The notes under the pieces: generated by a model
The model's database searches: none
The model's input: the letters and a program-made list of their open reading frames with translations, nothing else
What the model was told of the DNA's origin: nothing
Origin: a virus
Length of the DNA stretch: 23,664 nt
IMG/VR virus record: IMGVR_UViG_3300018080_000596
Coordinates: 1-23,664 of that record
Strand: one strand, 5' to 3'
Translations under genes and position numbers: made by a program
Shown: positions 15,768 to 22,835 of the stretch, piece after piece
How positions within the stretch are numbered: the stretch's first letter is position 1
Layout of the letters: every line of letters starts with the position of its first letter

Positions 15768-16733
15768 TTATTCGTTATTAACATCAAGTGCTTTACCGGC
15801 TCTCCAGTAAATAACATCATTAGCTGCTCCTGCTGGGCTTGTTGTACCCGCTGCAAGAACCATGCCAATATATGCTGTGTTATCCTTAGAGTCTCCAAAG
15901 CCACCCGCTGCTACCATAGAAGAACCAGCTCCTACAGGTATAATTTTAGCGTGTGTAAATGGAACACCTGTTGTTAAAGGCCATGCAAATGTTGTGAATG
16001 TTCTTGTATCTATATCAACTGTAATTGTATTATTAGTAGTTGATATAGCTGTGATTGTACCTTCCATACCATCAATCTCAGTCATTCCGTAATCAGCCTC
16101 AACATTAAACTTGACTACTTGACCAACTGTGTACCCGTGAGTAACAGTTAATTTAACAACTGCTTGTGCAGCTTTAGAGATTGAGGATATATAACGCGAT
16201 CTAGGATAAAAAATAGGATCCCATTTCACCTTATAGAATGAAAATGTAGTACTGTTAGCAATCACAGGTGCATATGTAAGATCAACACTTGTATTGGCAA
16301 CTATAGTATCAATGGTGAAATCTACACCACCAAACTGTAATGCACCTACAGGATCAACTAATCTAATGACATCGCCTGCAACAAGTCCTGCAGTTGATGT
16401 CATTGCAGCTACACCTGTAGCACCTGTAATAGTTGTACCTGTTGTGTTAATAGCTGTAAGAGGATCACTAGAAGTATCTATTCTGGTAAACCCACCAGAG
16501 GTCATAACACCTTTAGTTATAGAGTCATCGGCTGCTAGCTTTGTATATATAAAGCCAGTATCATCAGCCATTCCTCGTTGCCATTTAAATTCTACACCAG
16601 TTGCAGCACCGCCGGCAGCTGAAACGGTATAGTTATCTACTTCAACCCAATCTACGTCAGCACGTAAAACTAGGGTCTTCGCATTTCCATCAGCGGTAAA
16701 ACTACCCTGTTGGATTATTGTTCCGTTCGACAT
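15768..16733 (-). CDS. Head decoration / head-fibre protein with FCCH-like domain, 321 aa
   Basis: ATG at 16733 has AAGGG 7 nt upstream, overlapping the capsid stop. The protein is Thr/Ala/Gly-rich and almost all beta. Residues ~190-245 contain KLTVTHGYTVGQVVKFNVEA, then YGMTEIDGMEGTITAI and ITVDIDTRTF, the pattern of the FCCH-like beta domain often grafted on phage structural proteins; a related stretch occurs in the nozzle here. The gene follows the capsid gene by 9 nt and precedes a strong hairpin, so it is probably made in high amounts with the capsid protein. Likely a capsid decoration or head fibre; a tail component is possible. Confidence 0.7.
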   Translation of the reverse strand: MSNGTIIQQGSFTADGNAKTLVLRADVDWVEVDNYTVSAAGGAATGVEFKWQRGMADDTGFIYTKLAADDSITKGVMTSGGFTRIDTSSDPLTAINTTGTTITGATGVAAMTSTAGLVAGDVIRLVDPVGALQFGGVDFTIDTIVANTSVDLTYAPVIANSTTFSFYKVKWDPIFYPRSRYISSISKAAQAVVKLTVTHGYTVGQVVKFNVEADYGMTEIDGMEGTITAISTTNNTITVDIDTRTFTTFAWPLTTGVPFTHAKIIPVGAGSSMVAAGGFGDSKDNTAYIGMVLAAGTTSPAGAANDVIYWRAGKALDVNNE

Positions 16734-16742
16734 AATAAACCC

Positions 16743-17702
16743 TTATGCTAATATCGTGCAACGTAATTTAACTATCCAAGCATCATTCAAGATAACTGGA
16801 GCTTGACGCATCTTATATGCAAGCGTGCAGTATTGCTCTAGAGCATCTGCATATCTTGGTGGATGATAAATAAGATCCTGACTAAAGTTATTTTGTTCTA
16901 TAACAGCGTAACTTTCCATTCCTGGAATGAAGATCTCATATACGTCATTACCGTTCATCGAAGAGTTTGGAACTATCTTACCTTCAGAGGACAAGAAGAA
17001 TCTAATGTTTCCAGCTTGACCCCACTCTGAATTTGCAATGTTTCTTTGATCTGGATATTCAGCTTTATGGGTAAACTTAGCAAGAGCTTCAATATCAGAA
17101 CTTAAATCTGTATGTGCAAACGCAAAGTACGAGTTTCTTTGAGGAGCTGTACCAAACTTATCTTCTGCTTCAATCTTTTGTCCAATAGTCCATGCATTAT
17201 TGCCTAACATTGTTTTTGTGACTTTTTGGATATCAGAATACATTAGATTTGTTGGGTTATCTCCGTTTACACCACCTGTAGCATTAATCTGTGTAGCTGT
17301 AGCAGATAGCATTTCACGAATCAACTCATCTTCTGTTCTTCTCATAGACTCACCAAGAAGCTTCACATGCTCGTTGAGCACAGGATCTTGGTTAGTAAGA
17401 GTAACAGTCTCTGTAATTTTTACATATTGCCCGTATGTTCTGAGAGTAGCATCAACGTCTACTTTTGATGTTGGAGTTGGAGGTATCTCTACACCCAAAT
17501 CTTCATCAAGAGGAGTTGTTGCTGTTGGCAAGTTATTGTATCGCCTTGCTCTCCAAGTTCTACCCGCTTTGTCAGGCATAACTTTTCTCAGCGCTGCAAT
17601 ACCATGGATTAAGTTAGGAAGTTCAATAGACAAAAGTGTTTGTTCAAACCAAATCTGGACTGGCGCTGGAAGCATACTAGGACCAATTACATTGGACGCC
17701 AT
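16743..17702 (-). CDS. Major capsid protein, N4-gp56 family, 319 aa
   Basis: ATG at 17702 has AAGGA 6 nt upstream. The protein contains the hallmark segment TLRTYGQYVKITETVTLTNQ, then DPVLNEHVKLLGE and RRTEDELIREML (about residues 85-130), seen in N4-gp56-type HK97-fold capsid proteins, preceded by the RKVMPDKAGRTWRARRYNNL and TTPLDEDLG region. The C-terminus ends TLAYKMRQAPVILNDAWIVK, also typical. No protease-cleaved delta domain is evident, in agreement with a separate scaffold gene upstream. It has its own promoter-like spacer with a tandem palindromic repeat and an upstream terminator. Confidence 0.9.
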   Translation of the reverse strand: MASNVIGPSMLPAPVQIWFEQTLLSIELPNLIHGIAALRKVMPDKAGRTWRARRYNNLPTATTPLDEDLGVEIPPTPTSKVDVDATLRTYGQYVKITETVTLTNQDPVLNEHVKLLGESMRRTEDELIREMLSATATQINATGGVNGDNPTNLMYSDIQKVTKTMLGNNAWTIGQKIEAEDKFGTAPQRNSYFAFAHTDLSSDIEALAKFTHKAEYPDQRNIANSEWGQAGNIRFFLSSEGKIVPNSSMNGNDVYEIFIPGMESYAVIEQNNFSQDLIYHPPRYADALEQYCTLAYKMRQAPVILNDAWIVKLRCTILA

Positions 17703-17744
17703 AGCGTTTCCTTAAAATGATAGTTTTTATTATTACAATACACC

Positions 17745-17787
17745 GGATGACGAATCCATTACGTCTGGATGACGAGTCCATTACGTC
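17745..17787. promoter_or_regulatory. Tandem 22-bp imperfect palindromic repeat upstream of the capsid gene
   Basis: Two copies of GGATGACGAxTCCATTACGTC (17745-17765 and 17767-17787) differ at a single base (A/G). Within each, GACG and CGTC arms flank an AATCCATT-like core, giving partial dyad symmetry. They lie 43 bp upstream of the capsid ATG and about 46 bp after a terminator, so they fit operator or activator sites that control capsid expression. No good -35/-10 pair is obvious; TTGACG overlaps the second repeat on the minus strand. Confidence 0.6.
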
Positions 17788-17832
17788 AAAAATATACTAC
17801 AGGCCAGTATAATAAAAATCAAAAACAGAAAA

Positions 17833-17852
17833 TGGGGTGCCCATGCACCCCA
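17833..17852 (-). terminator. Intrinsic terminator between scaffold and capsid genes
   Basis: A perfect 8-bp stem (TGGGGTGC / GCACCCCA on the plus strand) with a 4-nt loop lies ~28 nt past the scaffold stop. On the minus strand it is followed by TTTTCTGTTTTTGATTTTT. This is the best terminator in the window. It separates the scaffold transcript from the capsid transcript. Confidence 0.8.
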
Positions 17853-17880
17853 AACACTTAAGGTAAATCGGAGGAAATAA

Positions 17881-18582
17881 TCAATAGTTCATTGAAGCTA
17901 GTTTATTTCTTCTTCTAAGTTCTGCTTTAACCTCAGGTGTAAGGCCACCCTCAAACAGATGTGCTTGAGTTAAGGCACCTGTGCTACTCTTGCCACCAAT
18001 GCTATTAGTAGGCACAGGTTTTGCTATGTTCTCACTTATAGTTTTCTTTTCTTTTTCATGTGGATCTTCTTGGTATATGCCAAACTGCTTGATCACACGA
18101 TATAAAGATTTATACTGAGTTAACTTATTCGGATCAGACCCCAAACTGCGTGCTATTTCAGGATACTGGTCTATTAATTTATCTATATTCTTCTGGGTCA
18201 TTACCTTTTGATAATCATGGTGATCCATACGTAACTGAGAATTTATCAAAACTTCCTCAGCTTCACGCATCTTTTTATCCATCTTATCAACCTTGGTGTA
18301 AACTCTATTAAAGTCACTAGGCTCAACTATATCTTCTTCTCCGAGGAGATATTCGCTTTCTGTTTTTTGATTATTAACTGTTTGTTTTTGAGTTTGCGCA
18401 ATACGGAGCGCTTCAAGCTCCCTTGCTTGAGCTTCGATTGTTCTTCTAGCTTCTTCGTTAGCTTCTCGCATTTTCTGCAAGTTAACATCCTTTGAATTTT
18501 GTGCAAAAGCTTCGTTAGTAGTGCTCTCATTTTCTATACCCTCATTTGTTAGTTGTGGTTCTTGTTGAATATTTTCTTCCAT
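17881..18582 (-). CDS. Capsid scaffolding protein candidate, 233 aa
   Basis: ATG at 18582 has AAGGA 6 nt upstream. The N-terminus is acidic and Asn/Gln-rich (MEENIQQEPQLTNEG), followed by a long coiled coil (residues ~33-70, KMREANEEARRTIEAQAREL) and more charged helix up to ~175. The C-terminus is short and basic (AELRRRNKLASMNY), a usual capsid-binding end for scaffolds. It lies directly upstream of the major capsid gene and downstream of the portal, the classic order portal-scaffold-capsid. No protease motif is present, so it is probably a plain scaffold. Identification rests on composition and position. Confidence 0.75.
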   Translation of the reverse strand: MEENIQQEPQLTNEGIENESTTNEAFAQNSKDVNLQKMREANEEARRTIEAQARELEALRIAQTQKQTVNNQKTESEYLLGEEDIVEPSDFNRVYTKVDKMDKKMREAEEVLINSQLRMDHHDYQKVMTQKNIDKLIDQYPEIARSLGSDPNKLTQYKSLYRVIKQFGIYQEDPHEKEKKTISENIAKPVPTNSIGGKSSTGALTQAHLFEGGLTPEVKAELRRRNKLASMNY

Positions 18583-18591
18583 TGATTTCCT

Positions 18592-19053
18592 TTAATTTTT
18601 AATACTTTTGTTAATATCGTTTGCTAGTTTCTGCAATTTTCCAGCTTCATGATCAAGTAAATAATCAACATTTGCCTTATTGAAGCGTGATGGATCAAGT
18701 TTATAGAATACAGAGTTAGTCTGATCTGGTAACACCCATAAAAGTTTAAGCTGATCCTTATCTTTCTCATAATGCATGACAGCTTGACTAAAATGCGGAT
18801 TAGGACACGTCCTAGTCGCATTAATATATGGATGAACAGGATCAAGCGCCACCCTCTCGATCTTTATGAGTATCTCTATAAAAAAGTCGCCTTTATGTTT
18901 CTGTTTGCCCCTACGCTTAGTCTCCTCAATTATCTCTGGCATTGACCCAAAAACATCTTGTGCTGCCTCTTGAATTGTATCATGAGGTTTATTTTTCTTT
19001 GCCTCTTGTACTGCGTCTGTAAGTATTATCTTTTTACCATCTTGTATTGCCAT
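18592..19053 (-). CDS. Conserved pre-scaffold protein, 153 aa (function unknown)
   Basis: ATG at 19053 has AGGAG 9 nt upstream. Recognisable segments are HKGDFFIEILIKIERVALDP, ATRTCPNPHFSQAVMHYEKD and LKLLWVLPDQTNSVFYKLD. This combination (an FxE-type strand, a Cys-Pro-x-Pro-x-F turn, and a W-x-LPD motif) is one I associate with a conserved uncharacterised protein next to portal and scaffold genes in podovirus-like phages. The gene leads the scaffold by 9 nt and is divergent from ruvC across a 51-bp spacer that must hold both promoters or be read through. Likely an assembly or minor head protein; function is not known to me. Confidence 0.7.
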   Translation of the reverse strand: MAIQDGKKIILTDAVQEAKKNKPHDTIQEAAQDVFGSMPEIIEETKRRGKQKHKGDFFIEILIKIERVALDPVHPYINATRTCPNPHFSQAVMHYEKDKDQLKLLWVLPDQTNSVFYKLDPSRFNKANVDYLLDHEAGKLQKLANDINKSIKN

Positions 19054-19104
19054 AGTATCTTTCTCCTAAGTGATTTAATAAATGATAACCTAGAAAAGGA
19101 TATG

Positions 19105-19593
19105 ATGAAAATATTGGCAATTGACCCTGGAACACGATTCGCTGGCTACGCTGTGATGCAAAAAAAAGGACGCTCAATACAGCTTCTAGACCATGGATTA
19201 CTAAAAATTAAAACCACAAACGGATGGACACATAGAGTAGGAACATACTACGATTTCTTCTTAAAGAAAATACAAGACCATAAAGTAGAAGATCTATGTT
19301 TCGAAACCCCATTCCTATACAGAAATCCATCTACCTTTATGAAACTAGGTTACATAAGGGGTATTAATTACCTACTAGCACATCAATTTAATTTAAATTT
19401 GCATGAATATTCACCATCAGAAGTTAAACAGGCTACCTGCCTTAAAGGGAATGCCTCTAAGCAACAGGTAGCTTGTGCAGTATATAAGTATTTCCCCACT
19501 CTAGAAAGATCACTAAAAGATGATATCACTGATGCAATCTCAGTTGGACTATGCAGGCTAGTCGCTAATAGACTCTATAATAAACCCAGCTAG
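19105..19593 (+). CDS. ruvC: RuvC-like Holliday junction resolvase, 162 aa
   Basis: Start is ATG 19105 (second of two adjacent ATGs), because AAGGA ends 4 nt before it; upstream extension of the frame has no site and overlaps the divergent gene. The RuvC active site is complete: Asp7 in LAIDPGTRFAGYAV, Glu67 in LCFETPF, and Asp140 and Asp143 in KDDITDAISVGL. KLGYIRGINYLL after Glu67 matches the helix KLGxARG of bacterial RuvC, and length is near the usual ~170 aa. It is on the plus strand inside the minus-strand head operon, with a 36-bp convergent overlap with the 95-aa gene. Likely role: cleaving branched replication intermediates before packaging, as phage resolvases do. Confidence 0.9.
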   Translation: MKILAIDPGTRFAGYAVMQKKGRSIQLLDHGLLKIKTTNGWTHRVGTYYDFFLKKIQDHKVEDLCFETPFLYRNPSTFMKLGYIRGINYLLAHQFNLNLHEYSPSEVKQATCLKGNASKQQVACAVYKYFPTLERSLKDDITDAISVGLCRLVANRLYNKPS

Positions 19594-19845
19594 CGATACA
19601 CCAGCACTAACAACTGATACACCTGCGCCAACTAAGACCGTAACAAGTTTTACAACATCCCTTGGCGTAAACCCACCACACCGTGTTGTTGCTCTATTCT
19701 GTTCTGTGGCGAGCCGTCTTTCTCGACGATCTTCCACACTATATCTTTCAATGCGAGTTTTCTTTTTTTTAAGTTTTCGCATCTTAAATCTAGCAGGGAA
19801 CATACTTGTAGAACACAATAAAAGAATTAATATAATTCTTTTCAC
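19558..19845 (-). CDS. Small membrane/secreted protein, 95 aa
   Basis: The start is GTG 19845, supported by AAGGAGG 6 nt upstream; a longer frame starting at 19878 lacks any site. The N-terminus (MKRIILILLLCSTSMFP) is a signal or anchor segment with a Cys that lacks a good lipobox. A highly basic middle follows (FKMRKLKKKKTRIERYSVED), and residues ~65-90 form a second hydrophobic segment rich in Gly/Ala/Val (VTVLVGAGVSVVSAGVSLAG). Two hydrophobic ends around a charged core would suit a membrane-acting lysis or virion peptide, but no family is recognised. The last 36 bp overlap the 3' end of ruvC on the other strand. Confidence 0.6.
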   Translation of the reverse strand: MKRIILILLLCSTSMFPARFKMRKLKKKKTRIERYSVEDRRERRLATEQNRATTRCGGFTPRDVVKLVTVLVGAGVSVVSAGVSLAGFIIESISD

Positions 19846-19922
19846 GATGAGCCTCCTTCTATTAAAGGATAAAAACATACTATCTATAGGGTAACATTAA
19901 TTAAATACAGATTAATAGAAAA

Positions 19923-19942
19923 CCCCCGAAATTAATCAGGGG
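19923..19942 (-). terminator. Weak terminator-like hairpin after the 45-aa gene
   Basis: CCCC and GGGG arms with a ~12-nt AT-rich loop lie 20 nt past the stop of the small basic gene. On the minus strand the hairpin is followed by TTTTCTATTAAT. The stem is short but all G-C. Confidence 0.45.
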
Positions 19943-19961
19943 CCTAGGAATACAAATGTTT

Positions 19962-20099
19962 TTACTTGCGTGATTTAGATCGTCGTCGATTGCGTTTATT
20001 AACTGTTTTTCGTTTATCGCACTGGGAAGTAACTATATTACCCAATAACTCTTCTGCAATCTGTGCCGGTAATCCGTTATCACGTATCATAATAGGCAT
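19962..20099 (-). CDS. Small basic protein, 45 aa
   Basis: A 46-codon frame begins at ATG 20099 with AGGA 6 nt upstream; this site overlaps the TAG of the 70-aa gene, a layout used by its neighbours. The N-terminal half is a plausible short helix (GLPAQIAEELLGNIVTS). The C-terminal 18 residues are almost all basic or polar (CDKRKTVNKRNRRRSKSRK), suggesting nucleic-acid or packaged-DNA binding. It is followed by a hairpin. Its existence rests on the ribosome site and tight spacing (7 nt); function unknown. Confidence 0.6.
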   Translation of the reverse strand: MPIMIRDNGLPAQIAEELLGNIVTSQCDKRKTVNKRNRRRSKSRK

Positions 20100-20106
20100 C
20101 TAAATC

Positions 20107-20319
20107 CTAATATTTTGAACGAAGTTTGCCTCGTCTAAGTGGCTTCATATCTTCTTTTATTTGAGAATCTATTTGCCTTATAGAGTCATCCATCATTCCA
20201 CCTGTGTATCTAGGCATCATTGGAAAAGCTTTTCTGAATGCGTTTTGGTCCATTCCAGCGTTCCCAAAACTAAATACACCTGGGTTATAATTATTGCCGT
20301 AATATTTCTTCTTTGCCAT
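20107..20319 (-). CDS. Small hypothetical protein after portal, 70 aa
   Basis: ATG at 20319 has AAGGAG 5 nt upstream. The protein is rich in Gly, Met, Tyr and basic residues (MAKKKYYGNNYNPGVFSFGN), with a central FRKAFPMMPRYTGGMMDD and a basic end. It lacks membrane segments. It follows the portal by ~70 nt and precedes the 45-aa gene by 7 nt. The composition looks like a small virion-associated or portal-associated peptide, but I do not recognise a family. Confidence 0.65.
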   Translation of the reverse strand: MAKKKYYGNNYNPGVFSFGNAGMDQNAFRKAFPMMPRYTGGMMDDSIRQIDSQIKEDMKPLRRGKLRSKY

Positions 20320-20338
20320 GTCGGCTCCTTGTAGAAAC

Positions 20339-20352
20339 TACCCTTTCGGGTA
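20339..20352. other. Short stem-loop in portal to 70-aa spacer
   Basis: TACCC / GGGTA form a 5-bp stem; on the minus-strand RNA the loop is GAAA, a stable GNRA tetraloop. It sits 13 nt upstream of the AAGGAG site of the 70-aa gene and may influence mRNA processing or translation. It is too short to be called a terminator. Confidence 0.35.
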
Positions 20353-20389
20353 AGGTTATACCCCTAACTACAGAGGCTTGTTTAATCCA

Positions 20390-22477
20390 TTATACATTTG
20401 CAGGCTGCCCTACACCACTTTCGTTTTTAGTTTGATCCTGGTTATCTCGCGATATCTGTTTAAACATAGATTGCTCTAACGGTGAAGGCGTAGCTACATC
20501 TACTTTTTCAGGTACACTTTGCTGGCTCAATAAACCTGAAAGCTGTAGAAGTTTCTCAATCTGCGCCAACTTAGAGTCATCAATCTCTGTAAGAGTCTTA
20601 GCCATATTAAGTATAGCCTGTTGCCTATCTTTCTCAGCTTCAGCCAACCGCTCAATAGCAAACGCTCTATTTTCAGGCACCCTGCTTGTTCTTTCAAGCG
20701 CCCATCCAAGATCTGCTTTAGCTTTAGCCTGCATAGCTTCAATCTGAGCACTAACAAGATCAAGCTGTGACTGCATTTGCATCTGCTGTATCTGCGCTTG
20801 CTCTTGTTTATCTCTAGCAACAGCTTCCAACAACTCTGTTTTATTTTGAACAGTAAGTGCTTGTAGTATACTCTCGTCAGGTATAGGCACACCCATCTCT
20901 TTAACATGTAATAACTGTGCTAACTCTAATTGTCTCTGTGTTGTAGTGTTTACACCTTCTTCTATTGCAGAATCATACTTGCCAAACGCTTTATGGTAAA
21001 ACTCTTCCGTAGGCTCCTCATCAATGATTCTCATTACCTTACCTGCCGTAAAGTTTCTCTGCACAATCCTAAGTATAATTGAGCCTAACAACTTTTGAGA
21101 CCTATCTAAAAGATCAAATAATGGCCTAAGTGTAGTTAATGCTGCACCTTGCCTTAACTGTGATAATATCCCTGCTTTGTCATCAGTTGCGCTGCCGAGT
21201 AGTTCTTCGTTAACTCCCGATATTTGGGGAAGTTCGTTAGCCATACTCTCTGAAAGTTGGAATGTAGATTGAGGGATAACTGGAGGATCCTTAAACATAA
21301 TATCTGTTATCTCAGCATCATGCTTTAACACCATTATCTGCCCAGTATCCTTCTTGAACACATCATCAAAATTAACTAATGCATCCTCTTTAACTATGAT
21401 ACCTGTATTTATCTGGCTCTCAATAAGATCATTCTCATTAGCCTTTCTCCTATTGTAGAGCCATTGAGCGTCCCTAAGGTTTCTAACCATCCCTTGAATT
21501 CTATTGCAGATATCATCAGACTCAGGCCTATAATAAGCCAACACAGGCACAAAAGGATAGGTATCTATCCCTAAAGTATTACGCCCATCATAAATAACAT
21601 TACCCTGAACAACTAAAGACAAATTAACAGTAGGTATCTCCTGCTCAACAACTTCAATCTCAGGAAAGAACGATAAGTACTCTAATAAATCTTCCTCAGA
21701 CCCTGTCCATTCTTTACTATCACCGTTCCTCCTATCTACAAGCAACAACCTCTCTCTATATGTCCTATAGTAAAATTCATCATAAGTTAAAAGATTACGG
21801 TTACCATTAGTAAGATTCTCAGGCATATATGGAAACTTACCATCACGATCCTTCTTACCGCATGAGAACATAACCTCGTCTTTAAATCCTGGTAGTAACG
21901 ATGCACATTCTTCTCTTGTTAAATATGACCGTTTGAGTATACCATTACAGTCAGATAGATCAGATTTCCTAAAGTATGGATCTATAATGAAACTATTATA
22001 CTCGCAACGATCCACCTTGATATCACCTGAAATAGGGTCATCTCTGTAATCTACCCATACCTGAAGCAGGTTCATACCTGTAATTAGTGCTCCATGAAAT
22101 GCATCTGACACAGTCTCCAAAACGCTTTCATTCTTGTTTATCCACATCATTATTTTAGTAAACTGATCTGCTGTCTGCTGTGAAGCATTCTCTATAGGTA
22201 TAACAGTAGTAGAGTTCCTATTTTGACGTTGATAGCCACTCACCATATTAGGGATCCTGCGCACCCTATTTAAAGATATGACGCTCCTACCATAATCATC
22301 GGAATACCCAGGTAGAGACCTAAAGACATGTGGGTCACCCGCCTCTACTCTCACATCAATATTAGCCTCACTCCACCAGGCCTGATTCAAAGTAATTGCA
22401 TCTGTTCTAAATTTTTCTAAACGGTCCAAAACATCATTGCCACCGTAGCCAGGACCAATGTCTCTATGCACTGACAT
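20390..22477 (-). CDS. Portal protein, P22-like family, 695 aa
   Basis: ATG at 22477 has AAGGAG 5 nt upstream. The N-terminal part matches P22-type portals: RSVISLNRVRRIPNMVSGYQ followed by RQNR (about 65-88), IPIENASQQTADQFTKIM (94-110), SDAFHGALITGMNLLQVWVD (124-143) and CEYNSFIIDPYFR (158-170). The wing and stem continue with WLYNRRKANENDLIESQIN. Residues ~530-650 form the long Gln/Glu/Lys-rich helical barrel end (QEQAQIQQMQMQSQLDLVSA). Length is close to P22 gp1 (725 aa). It forms the dodecameric DNA-entry vertex, recruiting scaffold, terminase and adaptor. Confidence 0.9.
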   Translation of the reverse strand: MSVHRDIGPGYGGNDVLDRLEKFRTDAITLNQAWWSEANIDVRVEAGDPHVFRSLPGYSDDYGRSVISLNRVRRIPNMVSGYQRQNRNSTTVIPIENASQQTADQFTKIMMWINKNESVLETVSDAFHGALITGMNLLQVWVDYRDDPISGDIKVDRCEYNSFIIDPYFRKSDLSDCNGILKRSYLTREECASLLPGFKDEVMFSCGKKDRDGKFPYMPENLTNGNRNLLTYDEFYYRTYRERLLLVDRRNGDSKEWTGSEEDLLEYLSFFPEIEVVEQEIPTVNLSLVVQGNVIYDGRNTLGIDTYPFVPVLAYYRPESDDICNRIQGMVRNLRDAQWLYNRRKANENDLIESQINTGIIVKEDALVNFDDVFKKDTGQIMVLKHDAEITDIMFKDPPVIPQSTFQLSESMANELPQISGVNEELLGSATDDKAGILSQLRQGAALTTLRPLFDLLDRSQKLLGSIILRIVQRNFTAGKVMRIIDEEPTEEFYHKAFGKYDSAIEEGVNTTTQRQLELAQLLHVKEMGVPIPDESILQALTVQNKTELLEAVARDKQEQAQIQQMQMQSQLDLVSAQIEAMQAKAKADLGWALERTSRVPENRAFAIERLAEAEKDRQQAILNMAKTLTEIDDSKLAQIEKLLQLSGLLSQQSVPEKVDVATPSPLEQSMFKQISRDNQDQTKNESGVGQPANV

Positions 22478-22663
22478 TTAATCTCCTTATAATTTTTAAG
22501 ACTATCGGTGCCAATCCACCGAATATAAAACTATACTAAGGCTATCAGCTACTAGGATCGATTTCTAAACCTGTGACTAAATACAAAAAGATTGAAGCTG
22601 TGACGAATAGTCACGCGTTCAGTTGTCACCAAACCGTCGACAGATTGTCTACAGTTCAAATGT

Positions 22664-22731
22664 GTCCTCAAGGGGGAATCGAACCCACCGACCCGCCGTT
22701 GCAAAGCGCTCTACCACTGAGTTATTGAGGA
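22664..22731 (-). tRNA. tRNA-like gene, truncated anticodon arm, possible tRNA-Cys(GCA)
   Basis: On the minus strand the acceptor stem TCCTCAA / TTGAGGA is perfect (7 bp), the D-loop AGTGGTA is flanked by CTC / GAG, and the T-arm has TTCGATT with four G-C pairs and one mismatch. The anticodon arm is shortened: a 4-bp stem CGCT / GGCG closes the loop TTGCAAC, which places GCA after U. Overall length is 68 nt, about four less than normal, and no CCA is encoded (the end is CACA). It could be a functional minimal tRNA-Cys, or a decayed tRNA. The overall tRNA origin is well supported; activity and identity are uncertain. Confidence 0.55.
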
Positions 22732-22767
22732 CTGTCGTTACCGTGATTTTTATACATAAAGAGAGTA

Positions 22768-22773
22768 ATTATA
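22768..22773 (-). promoter_or_regulatory. Candidate -10 element upstream of the tRNA-like gene
   Basis: A perfect TATAAT on the minus strand lies 37 nt upstream of the tRNA-like 5' end, but the -35 position 17 bp away (CGACGC) does not match the consensus. Kept as a weak promoter call for the tRNA and portal transcript. Confidence 0.35.
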
Positions 22774-22801
22774 CCCTAATTTATCTTCACGCGTCGTAAG
22801 A

Positions 22802-22821
22802 CCTCGTCCTTTAGGGAGAGG
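22802..22821 (-). terminator. Hairpin after the 161-aa gene
   Basis: An 8-bp stem with one mismatch (CCTCGTCC / GGGAGAGG) and a TTTA loop lies 14 nt past the stop of the 161-aa gene. On the minus strand it is followed by TCTTACG, a poor T-run, so termination may be incomplete. Confidence 0.45.
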
Positions 22822-22835
22822 AGTATGTCAACATC

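Larger units (their letters stand above)
22478..22835. other. 358-bp non-coding spacer: portal leader, tRNA-like sequence, hairpins
   Basis: No convincing gene lies here. Minus-strand landmarks from right to left are a hairpin (22802-22821), a TATAAT-type -10 (22768-22773), a tRNA-like sequence (22664-22731), a GTGAC-GAATA-GTCAC stem-loop near 22600, and a 6-bp stem (TCGGTG / CACCGA, 22505-22522) just upstream of the portal ribosome site. Two direct copies of CTGTGACxAATA (about 22569 and 22598) are 29 bp apart and could be operators. The spacer looks like a controlled start point for the portal-scaffold transcript. Confidence 0.5.

Noticed and set aside
17745-17787. CRISPR array
   Set aside because: Only two copies with a 1-bp gap and no spacers; better explained as paired operator-like boxes.
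18958-19104. N-terminal extension of the RuvC frame
   Set aside because: It overlaps the divergent 153-aa gene, is hydrophobic by chance, and AAGGA supports the start at 19105.
20527-20907. 126-aa Leu/Lys/Arg-rich minus-strand frame inside the portal
   Set aside because: It is a frame-shifted reading of the Gln-rich coiled-coil end of the portal; no ribosome site and no sign of translation.
22572-22730. Plus-strand GTG frame of ~52 codons through the tRNA-like region
   Set aside because: It reads antisense through the tRNA-like sequence (giving the familiar GGIEPTD peptide), and has no ribosome site at a proper distance.
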